Assembly: GCA_023665325.1 (NCBI GenBank) | Contig: JAMPED010000001.1 | Location: 42,595-106,594 of the forward strand | Direction: 5' to 3' | Length of the DNA: 64,000 nucleotides | Source: Acetobacter sp. | GTDB lineage: Bacteria; Pseudomonadota; Alphaproteobacteria; RF32; CAG-239 | Shown: positions 51,460-58,571 of the stretch, in pieces | Layout: the number at the start of each line of letters is the position of its first letter | Numbering within the stretch: position 1 is the first letter of the stretch | Program-made: the position numbers and the translations under genes | Notes under the pieces: model-generated | What the model was told of the DNA's origin: nothing | The model's database searches: none | Seen by the model: only the letters and a program-made list of their open reading frames with translations

Positions 51460-51487
51460 TTGACATTTCTGATTGATGACGTAAACT
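51460..51487 (+). promoter_or_regulatory. merR gene promoter in the divergent intergenic region
   Basis: TTGACA (51460-51465) and TAAACT (51482-51487), spacer 16 bp, precede the regulator's ATG by about 20 bp. The 196-bp gap to the Fe-S gene must also hold the divergent promoter, which I could not place. Confidence 0.5.
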
Positions 51488-51507
51488 TTTTAAAAAAGGA
51501 GATAAAT

Positions 51508-51939
51508 ATGCGTTATACAATAGGTCAGGTTGCGAAGAAATTAGGTTTAACAGCACACACATTGCGTTATTATGACAAAGAAGGTTTATTGCCTTTTGTT
51601 AAAAAAGGGTCTTCAGGGGCTCGGGTTTTTGAAGATGATGATATTGATTGGCTGTTGATTTTAGAATGTTTAAAAGGAACAGGGATGCAGTTAAAAGATA
51701 TCAAACGATATATGGATTTATGTCAAGTAGGTGATTCGACGCTGCAAGAACGTCTTGAAATGTTTAAATTTCAAAAGGTGAAAATTGAAGAGCAGATGCA
51801 GCAACTTAATCAGTATATGGAGAAGATTGACTTTAAGATTGCATATTATAAGGAGGCTGTCAAAAATGGCAGTGTAAATATTTATGAAAGAAATAAATGT
51901 TTAGCTGATGCTAAAAAACGTATTTTTGGTCATAAATGA
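51508..51939 (+). CDS. MerR-family transcriptional regulator (AdhR/NmlR-like)
   Basis: The 143 residues begin MRYTIGQVAKKLGLTAHTLR with YYDKEGLLPF, the MerR winged helix, followed by the LECLKGTGMQLKDIKRYMDL segment and a long coiled-coil dimer helix. It has no obvious metal-binding Cys pair in the C-terminal loop, only a lone Cys near the end, as in NmlR/AdhR proteins that respond to electrophiles. AAGGAG precedes the ATG at 51508; an upstream TTG frame is not used. It faces the Fe-S/Tat/flavodoxin operon, which it probably controls. Confidence 0.88.
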   Translation: MRYTIGQVAKKLGLTAHTLRYYDKEGLLPFVKKGSSGARVFEDDDIDWLLILECLKGTGMQLKDIKRYMDLCQVGDSTLQERLEMFKFQKVKIEEQMQQLNQYMEKIDFKIAYYKEAVKNGSVNIYERNKCLADAKKRIFGHK

Positions 51940-51949
51940 TATAATTATA

Positions 51950-52246
51950 TTAAAGAATTCCGCCTATTGCATCATAAATGGGGGTATTTGTTTCGTAGAT
52001 TGGGGAAGCATAGTTTTGTTTTTTATCAATTAGCAGGTGATAGAAATATATAAGCGTGAAAAGACGTACAGCACTGGTTAATCCCATTTTGGTATCTTTA
52101 TTTTTTTTGATTAACTCGATTAAATAATTTCTTTTAACGCGTTCTTTTTTGCAAATAGAATCCAATGCAAGCCATTCTGCGCTGGCAAGTCTCATACTTG
52201 TTTTTTTGTTGGTAATATATATTATCTTATTTGTTAGTACTATCAT
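51950..52246 (-). CDS. ribbon-helix-helix (RHH_4-type) protein, copy 1
   Basis: The 98 residues contain KTSMRLASAEWLALDSICKK then MGLTSAVRLFTLIYFYHLLI, the pattern of RHH_4 proteins common in alphaproteobacteria. The beta strand K-T-S-M-R-L would contact DNA as a dimer. It lies 21 nt downstream of a clear paralogue in the same direction. Targets are unknown. Confidence 0.75.
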   Translation of the reverse strand: MIVLTNKIIYITNKKTSMRLASAEWLALDSICKKERVKRNYLIELIKKNKDTKMGLTSAVRLFTLIYFYHLLIDKKQNYASPIYETNTPIYDAIGGIL

Positions 52247-52267
52247 TTTTTGTTCCTTTTCTTTGTA

Positions 52268-52558
52268 TTAGATAATTTTTCTTACAGCCTCAAATATGGC
52301 GTGCTGTAGAATGCTTGGTTTGTCTTTTTGTTGTTTTTTTAATAAAGCGTCTTGATAATAAATAAGAGTGAATAAGCGTATTGATGGGGTTAGTCCTAAT
52401 TTTTTGTCTCGATTTATATCGATAATTTCAAATAATTTTTTGCGTTTCATATTTTCTTTTTTGCAGATTGCATCTATTGCTTTCCATTCTGCGGCTGCGA
52501 GCCGGATGCTTGTTTTGCGTTCGTTAATGCAAATAACTCGATTGGTGAGTAAAGTCAT
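52268..52558 (-). CDS. ribbon-helix-helix (RHH_4-type) protein, copy 2
   Basis: The 96 residues contain KTSIRLAAAEWKAIDAICKK and LGLTPSIRLFTLIYYQDALL, matching the neighbouring copy at roughly half the positions, so the pair arose by tandem duplication and has diverged, mostly in the C-terminal tail. AGGAG-like sequence precedes the start. The 240 bp upstream (52559-52798) are A/T-rich with no further gene that I can see. Confidence 0.75.
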   Translation of the reverse strand: MTLLTNRVICINERKTSIRLAAAEWKAIDAICKKENMKRKKLFEIIDINRDKKLGLTPSIRLFTLIYYQDALLKKQQKDKPSILQHAIFEAVRKII

Positions 52559-52798
52559 TTTTATTCTCCTATAAGTTGTTTAACTTTAGTATAGGTTTGT
52601 TTTTTAAAAATGCAATTATTATTTTACTTGATTTTAATTTTATTTTTTATTTTACACCTCTTCTAGGTTATTTTATTTGTTATATTTGCATAATATACTA
52701 TGTTTTTATGTGTTAAATTTATTTTTTATATAAAAGTAGTTGATTTTTTATTTTGTTGTGATTTAATTGTAATAAAATTTATTAAAGGATTTAGGTGT

Positions 52799-53350
52799 AT
52801 GAACTATAAAACATTCGCAATGGTAGAGAAAAGATATGCGCAAATTTATCAATTATGCGTTTATAAATTTATTCAGAATCCTCTTGATGAAAATGCAAAA
52901 GATTTTCCGAAAATTATCAATTTGTGTGAAAAATTGTGTGATGAATATGAAAAAAAATGTTGGTTGGACCGCGTTTGTAAATTTTCTGATGATGTTACAG
53001 ATGATAAATTTGATGATGTCAAGGGGGGAATTGCAAAAGAAATACTTGCAGCATATCATCCAAGGGTATCCAAAACAAGTTTAAAACACGATGATTTATA
53101 TTTCTTGTTTTCGAAACCGGCGAAATTGTTGGAATGGGATGCTGAAAGAAGTCCATATGAAAAACTACACCATATCAATGCGCTAGTTCATAAGGAAAAA
53201 GAACAGAGAGAGGCGGATATCTCAGATTTATTGAGGCAGATAATTGAATTGCTGAATAGTAATATTTCACACGAGATTCTTATGGAAAAACTAAAAAGGC
53301 TTTGTATGATATATAAGGTTGATTCATCGTTGTTATTCAATGTTTTCTAA
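52799..53350 (+). CDS. hypothetical protein
   Basis: A 183-residue protein rich in Lys, Cys and Asp (KIINLCEKLCDEYEKKCWLD), helical, ending SDLLRQIIELLNSNISHEIL and YKVDSSLLFNVF. Not recognised. The ATG at 52799 follows AAAGGATTTAGGTGT; an upstream in-frame ATG would add 33 hydrophobic residues without a ribosome-binding site. Its end overlaps the convergent ELM1-like gene by 18 nt. Confidence 0.55.
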   Translation: MNYKTFAMVEKRYAQIYQLCVYKFIQNPLDENAKDFPKIINLCEKLCDEYEKKCWLDRVCKFSDDVTDDKFDDVKGGIAKEILAAYHPRVSKTSLKHDDLYFLFSKPAKLLEWDAERSPYEKLHHINALVHKEKEQREADISDLLRQIIELLNSNISHEILMEKLKRLCMIYKVDSSLLFNVF

Positions 53351-54310
53351 GTATTCAGCAATTTCTTGAGCAATGTTTAATGGTTTTTCTGTTTTTTTTA
53401 TGGTGTTGAATGATTGTGAGGAAAATGGTTCAGCATAGTTCTGTTCATATAGGGATTGTACAAAGCGTAAATGTTTTGGAGTTAACCAGTTTTTTCCTGT
53501 AAAAATTGCTAACGGTTTATTTGCTGCAGTCGCTTCACAGCACATTGAAACAGAATCTCCCGTGACGATAATATTATCAGCACACGATAGAAAACCTAAA
53601 TATGGATTTTCTCCGCTAGCTCCCCATAAATAAGCATATTGTGGTATAGATTTTAGATTTTCCACTATGATTTTTTCTGCTTCCGCGCCAGTTCTGCGGG
53701 AAGTAGTAAGTAGTATGGAGCCCTTATCTTGTGTTTTTAATTGTTTAATTTGTGTTGCTAAATTTTCAGCATTTTGTAATGAGAAGGGATGTTTTTTTAT
53801 GGAGCCTCCGATAATGATTGCAGTTATGGGGTGTGGTAATGAGGAAAATATTGGATCCCATTTCTCTCGTGCTTGTGCTAATTTTTCTGTTGTTACAAAG
53901 TGAGGAGAGCCGATAGTGTAATGGATGTTGGAGGCTTTATGCTTGTGGCTATCGTGCTCAGGGGCAAAAACGGTTGTAAAATCCTTAATTCCTGTTTTGC
54001 CAATGTGTAAAAGTTGGAAGAGCTTTGTGGTGGGATTTTGTTTTTTTATCCATCGAGCAACAGGGGCGGTGCGGCGTGTTGCAGATAATACAAAATCTGG
54101 AAAAGGAGATGTTAATTGTTGTTTAGAAGTATTGGTAATACCAATTAAAGTTTTTCCGCGAATAATGTTAGGAAGTGATGCCCAACGGGTGTATTCTATC
54201 TCTTTGAATATAATTTTAAATTTTGTATTATCTAGGTAGTTTGCAATTCCTTCAGCTTGATGTCTGCTTCCGATGCGATTATCTAGTAGTATCCATATTG
54301 TTTTTTTCAT
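53333..54310 (-). CDS. ELM1/GtrOC1-like protein (DUF1022)
   Basis: The 325 residues start IWILLDNRIGSRHQAEGIAN and include DFVLSATRRTAPVARWIKK, the H-I-G motif after FQLLH, TTSRRTGAEAEKIIVENL and NIIVTGDSVSMCCEATAANK. This is the COG3660/ELM1 family, with a GT-B-like fold; plant ELM1 acts in mitochondrial fission, while the bacterial role is unknown but probably envelope sugar transfer. Length is normal. Confidence 0.8.
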   Translation of the reverse strand: MKKTIWILLDNRIGSRHQAEGIANYLDNTKFKIIFKEIEYTRWASLPNIIRGKTLIGITNTSKQQLTSPFPDFVLSATRRTAPVARWIKKQNPTTKLFQLLHIGKTGIKDFTTVFAPEHDSHKHKASNIHYTIGSPHFVTTEKLAQAREKWDPIFSSLPHPITAIIIGGSIKKHPFSLQNAENLATQIKQLKTQDKGSILLTTSRRTGAEAEKIIVENLKSIPQYAYLWGASGENPYLGFLSCADNIIVTGDSVSMCCEATAANKPLAIFTGKNWLTPKHLRFVQSLYEQNYAEPFSSQSFNTIKKTEKPLNIAQEIAEYLENIE

Positions 54311-54418
54311 AAAATAAATCTTTTTATCAGATTGTTATGGGTTTTTAGGTTTTTATTAAGTTATATATGATAACGAAGAATATATGCAAGCAAAATTTTG
54401 TTTATGAAGAGTATTGAT

Positions 54419-54721
54419 ATGCTTAAAAGAGTGTTTTTAGTTTTGTTGTTCGTACTGATGACAAGTTCAGTGTATGCGCAAACAGCGGCGTTAAATAAAG
54501 CAAAATATGTGGCGGTGCTGAAAGTTATTACTGACCATAAAATGAATGATGCAGAGTTAAAACCGGATGTTGATAAATTGCGGGAATATGAGCGTTTTCA
54601 GGATGATTTGCGCAAGATGATGGCTAAACTTGATAACTCAAGACCAAATGAGGCTAAAAATCGAAGAATTATGCGTATTTTAGAAAAAACAGGTAAACAA
54701 ATTTATGACGAACTCAAATAA
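54419..54721 (+). CDS. small exported helical protein
   Basis: From the ATG at 54419 (GAAGAG upstream) a signal peptide MLKRVFLVLLFVLMTSSVYA precedes an 80-residue helical, charged mature part (ELKPDVDKLREYERFQDDLR). Not recognised. The next gene, a lipoprotein, begins 11 nt after its stop, so they form a pair at the envelope. Confidence 0.6.
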   Translation: MLKRVFLVLLFVLMTSSVYAQTAALNKAKYVAVLKVITDHKMNDAELKPDVDKLREYERFQDDLRKMMAKLDNSRPNEAKNRRIMRILEKTGKQIYDELK

Positions 54722-54732
54722 GGAGATTTGAT

Positions 54733-55089
54733 ATGAAAAAGATATTGATGTTAATTGCGGCGTTGATGTTTAATGCCTGTACGACAAAGTATATATTGAT
54801 GGATGAAGAAGGGAATCCTGTTGATGAAAATTACTATACAGAGGGGACGCTTAAAGATAGTAATATTTCTGAAAGAGCATTGACGGCTAATGATGTGTTT
54901 GTGGTTAATGAAGGAGAAAGCTTTGTTACTTATCAATATAAGAGTGTTCGTGTTGATGAAATATCTCCATTAGCGTCGTTATATTGTGCAGATATTGCTT
55001 TAGGTGCATCTCCGTATTTAAGAGAAGTTAATATGTATCATAATGGTTTTATGCGTGCGACATTTGATTGCGTTAATCTTGCAATCTAA
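54733..55089 (+). CDS. small lipoprotein
   Basis: A lipoprotein signal (MKKILMLIAALMFNAC, lipobox F-N-A-C) leads a mature part of about 103 residues with two more cysteines near the end (SLYCADIALG and ATFDCVNLAI), which could form a disulfide. Not recognised. AAGGAG precedes the ATG. It is co-transcribed with the preceding exported protein. Confidence 0.68.
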   Translation: MKKILMLIAALMFNACTTKYILMDEEGNPVDENYYTEGTLKDSNISERALTANDVFVVNEGESFVTYQYKSVRVDEISPLASLYCADIALGASPYLREVNMYHNGFMRATFDCVNLAI

Positions 55090-55134
55090 ATTGTTATTCC
55101 CTATATTAAAATAAGAAATAGAAGGGAATGAGCA

Positions 55135-56052
55135 ATGGTAAAGAATCTTTATGATGTATTAGGTGTGAGCAAGACAGCAACAGCGACTGAGATAAAATCT
55201 CAATATCGTAAGCTTGCTCGTCAGTATCATCCTGATTTGAATAAAAATGATAAAAGTGCTGCAGAAAAGTTTAAGGAAGTATCTGCAGCGTATGATATTT
55301 TGGGTGATAAAGATAAACGTCAGAAATATGATAATAATGAGATAGATGCAGAGGGTAAGCCAACTGGTTTTGGGGCTGGAGGGTTTAACTCAGGTAGAGA
55401 TTATCATACTTATTCAGCAAATGGATTTGATGGTGCTGGATTTGATTTTTCTTCATTGTTTGGAGAAGATATTTTTAGTCAATTCAGTAATGCAGGAGGA
55501 AGAGGTTTTGGTGGTGCTGGCTATGGAACGAATCGTGCGCAAAAAGGACAAGATATCGCATATTCTTTAGATGTTGATTTTTTAGATGTGGCAAAAGGCG
55601 TTGAAAAAAATATCATTATGAATGGAAAGCAGCTTAATGTAAAAATTCCTGCAGGGACGGTTTCTGGGCAAGTTTTGCGTCTTAAAGGGCAGGGATATGC
55701 TGGATTTAACGGTGGTGTAAACGGAGATGCTTTGATTACAATTAATGTTAGACCGCATCCATATTTTAAGGCAGAGGGGGTAAATGTCTTTATTGATTTA
55801 CCGATTTCGATGAAAGAGGCTGTTTTGGGAGCAAAAGTGATTGTGCCGACTATTAGTGGTAAGGTTAATCTGACTATTCCTGCATATTCGTCAAGTGGAG
55901 AAAAATTACGTCTTAAAGGTAAAGGTATAAAGACGAAAAAAGAAATTGGAGATGAGATTGTTAATTTGGTAATTATGTCTCCTAAAACTAAAAATACCGA
56001 ATTGGAAAATATTTTAAAAGATTCAGCAGATGAGCAATTGAGGACATTTTAA
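55135..56052 (+). CDS. cbpA: DnaJ-class co-chaperone without zinc finger (CbpA-like)
   Basis: An N-terminal J domain with the H-P-D triad (ARQYHPDLNKND) is followed by a Gly/Phe-rich linker (about residues 75-125) and two DnaJ C-terminal beta domains (LNVKIPAGTVSGQVLRLKGQ and KVNLTIPAYSSSGEKLRLKG). There are no C-x-x-C-x-G-x-G repeats, so it is the CbpA type that stimulates DnaK. The stop overlaps the next start (TAATG). Confidence 0.9.
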   Translation: MVKNLYDVLGVSKTATATEIKSQYRKLARQYHPDLNKNDKSAAEKFKEVSAAYDILGDKDKRQKYDNNEIDAEGKPTGFGAGGFNSGRDYHTYSANGFDGAGFDFSSLFGEDIFSQFSNAGGRGFGGAGYGTNRAQKGQDIAYSLDVDFLDVAKGVEKNIIMNGKQLNVKIPAGTVSGQVLRLKGQGYAGFNGGVNGDALITINVRPHPYFKAEGVNVFIDLPISMKEAVLGAKVIVPTISGKVNLTIPAYSSSGEKLRLKGKGIKTKKEIGDEIVNLVIMSPKTKNTELENILKDSADEQLRTF

Positions 56053-56615
56053 TGCACTTTGAGCAACTTGAGAACTTTGAATGGTATAATGATCCTGAAA
56101 ATGTACGGTTTGAAAACGATGCAATGGTAATTTATGCACGTGCTGATACAGATTTTTGGCAGAGTATTCATCGTGGATTTAAAAAAGATGATGGACACTT
56201 TTTCTTTTGTCGGCAATCAGGTGATTTTTTTCTCACTTTGAAATGGAAATTTGATAAGTTAGATAAGTTTTCCCAATGTGGTGTTATGCTTCGGATTGAT
56301 GAGCGAAATTGGTTTAAGGTGTCGTTAATGAATGAAAATGCAGGTAGTGATGTTTTAGCGTCATCTTTGACAATTGGTGGACATTCGGATTGGAGTGGTT
56401 TTAATCTTAATCAAAATCTTAATGAAATCTGGTTTCGACTTAATCGTGTTGGTGATGATTATATTTTATCATACTCTTTGGACGGTATAAAATTTATTAA
56501 ACAACGGATGTTTTATTTGAAAAGTTATGAGGATGTGAAGGTGGGAGCATATATTGCTAGCCCAAATCAACGTGATTTTTTCGCAGAGCTTTCTAACTTA
56601 AAGTTAGGTGTATAG
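56052..56615 (+). CDS. DUF1349-family protein (concanavalin-like fold)
   Basis: The 187 residues match DUF1349: FWQSIHRGFKKDDGHFFFCR, then KFSQCGVMLRIDERNWFKVS, then SDWSGFNLNQNLNEIWFRLN and KVGAYIASPNQRDFFAELSN. The fold is a lectin/glucanase-like beta sandwich; molecular function is not established. It is translationally coupled to cbpA. Confidence 0.85.
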   Translation: MHFEQLENFEWYNDPENVRFENDAMVIYARADTDFWQSIHRGFKKDDGHFFFCRQSGDFFLTLKWKFDKLDKFSQCGVMLRIDERNWFKVSLMNENAGSDVLASSLTIGGHSDWSGFNLNQNLNEIWFRLNRVGDDYILSYSLDGIKFIKQRMFYLKSYEDVKVGAYIASPNQRDFFAELSNLKLGV

Positions 56616-56674
56616 TGAGAATCGCTTTATTAAAAAGAGGTAAATATTTTGCAAAATAAATTAAAAATATCTTC

Positions 56675-56734
56675 TTGACAATTTTTTAAATTTGGTGTCT
56701 TTTAGTTTTGTGATTAACATACATTTTAGTATGT
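56675..56734 (+). promoter_or_regulatory. -35 element and AcrR-like operator of the tetR/RND operon
   Basis: TTGACA lies at 56675-56680, without a good -10 at the standard distance. ACATAC-ATTTTA-GTATGT (56717-56734) is an inverted repeat very like the A-C-A-T-A-C-A-T half-site of the E. coli AcrR operator, 21 bp before the tetR start. This suggests autorepression of the whole pump operon. Confidence 0.65.
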
Positions 56735-56755
56735 ATCTATAAATTAGGGGGCTAG

Positions 56756-57367
56756 ATGGCAAGAAAATGTAAAGAAGATGCGGAAAAGACCAGACAAGCG
56801 GTATTAGAATCTGCTTTAGATGTTTTTTCGGATAAAGGGTATGCAAAAGCTACTTTTGATGAAATTGCGGCGCGTGCTGGGTTTACAAAAGGTGCGGTGT
56901 ATTGGTATTTTAGAAATAAGGCAGATTTAGTGGCTGCTCTTATTATTGAATATACAGAAAGTAAGCGATTAGAAATTCTTCCGAGACTTCCAGAAGGGAA
57001 CACTTTGGATGATTTGCTGGAATATTTTATTGAATGGGCTGATGCCGCAAAAAAAGATTTGCGCTTTTCAAGATTTCAGCGTTTTGTGATGTGTCAGATG
57101 GAATGGTCTGAGGCGGTAATGGATCGAGTTTTTAAAACTCTGACAACTACGAAGGATTGGCATTTAGAAAAAGTTAATCAAGTTTTGGTAGAATCTGAAA
57201 AACGTGGTGAACTTAAAGATGGAATAGATATTGATGTTGTTCAACACATCATCATCTCAACTTATATGGGGATTATTTTTTCTTCTATTAGTAAAAGGGT
57301 TGAGTTGGATTTAATTGGAATGATACGTACGGGGTTAACATTATTGTTTGATGGTATAAGGAAATAG
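56756..57367 (+). CDS. TetR/AcrR-family repressor
   Basis: The 203 residues begin with the TetR helix-turn-helix: TRQAVLESALDVFSDKGYAK then FDEIAARAGFTKGAVYWYFR. The C-terminal ligand-binding region resembles AcrR/TtgR (SRFQRFVMCQMEWSEAVMDR). It heads the RND pump genes in the same direction and has an AcrR-like palindrome in front, so it probably represses the pump until a hydrophobic ligand binds. Confidence 0.93.
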   Translation: MARKCKEDAEKTRQAVLESALDVFSDKGYAKATFDEIAARAGFTKGAVYWYFRNKADLVAALIIEYTESKRLEILPRLPEGNTLDDLLEYFIEWADAAKKDLRFSRFQRFVMCQMEWSEAVMDRVFKTLTTTKDWHLEKVNQVLVESEKRGELKDGIDIDVVQHIIISTYMGIIFSSISKRVELDLIGMIRTGLTLLFDGIRK

Positions 57368-57438
57368 AGAGGACTGTAATGACAAAGAAGATATCAGCTG
57401 ATGTAGTTAAAAATTTAAAATTTGAAAAAGGTGTATTG

Positions 57439-58554
57439 ATGAAAAAGAATTATTTATTTTTTGGAGCAGCTGTTTTGTTAGCAGCAGTTGCTGGATGTCA
57501 TTTTTATGGGCAGAAAAGTATTGATGGGCAAATGCCGGCGGTTTCGGTAACTTCTGCGATTGCTGAAGAAGTGGAAATTAACAATCCTAAAACATACGTT
57601 GCTTTAGTTGAAGCTATTAACAGTGTTGATGTGGTTGCTAAAGTTAGTGGTAGTTTGGATAAAGTTAATTTTAAAGAAGGAGGCTTTGTTACTAAAGATG
57701 AGCCATTGTTTGTAATTGATAAAGATCGCTATCAAGCTAATTATGATTTAGCTGCGGCTCAACTGGAGAGTGCTAAGGCGAATCTAACGAAGACAGAACG
57801 AGATTTTAAAAGACAGAAACAATTGAGTGCTAAAAATATTGCTTCAAAAGCGACATTTGATACGGCAGAGAGTGCGTATTTGCAGGCAAAAGCATCTGTT
57901 GCACAGGCAGAAGCTCAGTTGGCTTTGGCAAAAATTGATTTAGATAATACGGAAGTTAAGGCTTATATTGATGGTTACATCGGAAAAACAAAAGTGACTG
58001 TTGGTAACTATGTTAGTGCTTCAGCAGAGCCTTTGGCGAGAGTTGTTCAAGTTAATCCAATTAGAATCGCTTTTTCTTTGACTGATAAAGAGTTTTTGGA
58101 GATGAAAGCGGGTGGAGAGCGTGATTTAAATGACTTTGTTGCCAATATTGAGTTAGCAAGTGGTGAGATTTTCCGCGAAAAACTGGATAAAGTTTTTGCT
58201 AATAATGAAATCAATATGGGAACGGCTACTGTTGCTGTATATGCGGATATTAACAATGATAAAGGCTTATTAAAACCTGGTGCTTATGTTAAAATGTTTA
58301 TTACCTCGGCGAATCCAAAGAAAGGGATTGTTGTTCCAGAAGTTTCTATTATGCAAAATGATGAAAATTCGCAGGTTTATGTTATTGGGGCGGATAATAC
58401 GGTTGCTTTGAGAACAGTAAAATTGGGTGATGCCTTTGATGGAAAACAAGTCATTACTAGTGGTTTAAAGGTAGGCGAGAAGATTGTTGCTAGTGGATTG
58501 CAAAACAGAATGATGCGTCCGGGAGCAACTGTTAAAGAAGTTGAAGCCAAATAG
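57439..58554 (+). CDS. RND efflux periplasmic adaptor (MFP), lipoprotein
   Basis: The adaptor links the inner-membrane pump to an outer-membrane channel. From the ATG at 57439 a lipoprotein signal ends in V-A-G-C (residue 20). The lipoyl/hairpin region has VVAKVSGSLDKVNFKEGGFV, the coiled-coil hairpin LAAAQLESAKANLTKTERDF, and YIDGYIGKTKVTVGNYVSAS, all as in AcrA/MexA. An in-frame ATG at 57379 with a strong GAGAGG would add 20 hydrophilic residues before the signal; both starts are possible. About 370 residues. Confidence 0.92.
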   Translation: MKKNYLFFGAAVLLAAVAGCHFYGQKSIDGQMPAVSVTSAIAEEVEINNPKTYVALVEAINSVDVVAKVSGSLDKVNFKEGGFVTKDEPLFVIDKDRYQANYDLAAAQLESAKANLTKTERDFKRQKQLSAKNIASKATFDTAESAYLQAKASVAQAEAQLALAKIDLDNTEVKAYIDGYIGKTKVTVGNYVSASAEPLARVVQVNPIRIAFSLTDKEFLEMKAGGERDLNDFVANIELASGEIFREKLDKVFANNEINMGTATVAVYADINNDKGLLKPGAYVKMFITSANPKKGIVVPEVSIMQNDENSQVYVIGADNTVALRTVKLGDAFDGKQVITSGLKVGEKIVASGLQNRMMRPGATVKEVEAK

Positions 58555-58571
58555 TTTGAGGGAGCGTAACT

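Larger units (their letters stand above)
1966..55535 (+). repeat. dispersed strand-polar heptamer CGAATCG, 18 copies on the plus strand, none inverted
   Basis: By manual scan CGAATCG begins at 1966, 4263, 6023, 7749, 15314, 16519, 17859, 17989, 26898, 30549, 40944, 41387, 45704, 46221, 47135, 47886, 49395 and 55529; the reverse complement CGATTCG was not found. Ten copies are preceded by G. The copies occur inside both plus- and minus-strand genes, so the bias follows the chromosome strand, not transcription. The core contains GAATC, an instance of the CcrM site GANTC. Confidence 0.7.

Noticed and set aside
51460..51507. Upstream TTG start for the MerR regulator
   Set aside because: It would begin within the -35 element TTGACA; the ATG at 51508 has AAGGAG and starts the helix-turn-helix domain.
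57379..57438. Twenty-residue N-terminal extension of the RND adaptor as the preferred start
   Set aside because: It has a strong ribosome-binding site but would bury the lipoprotein signal; kept only as an alternative.
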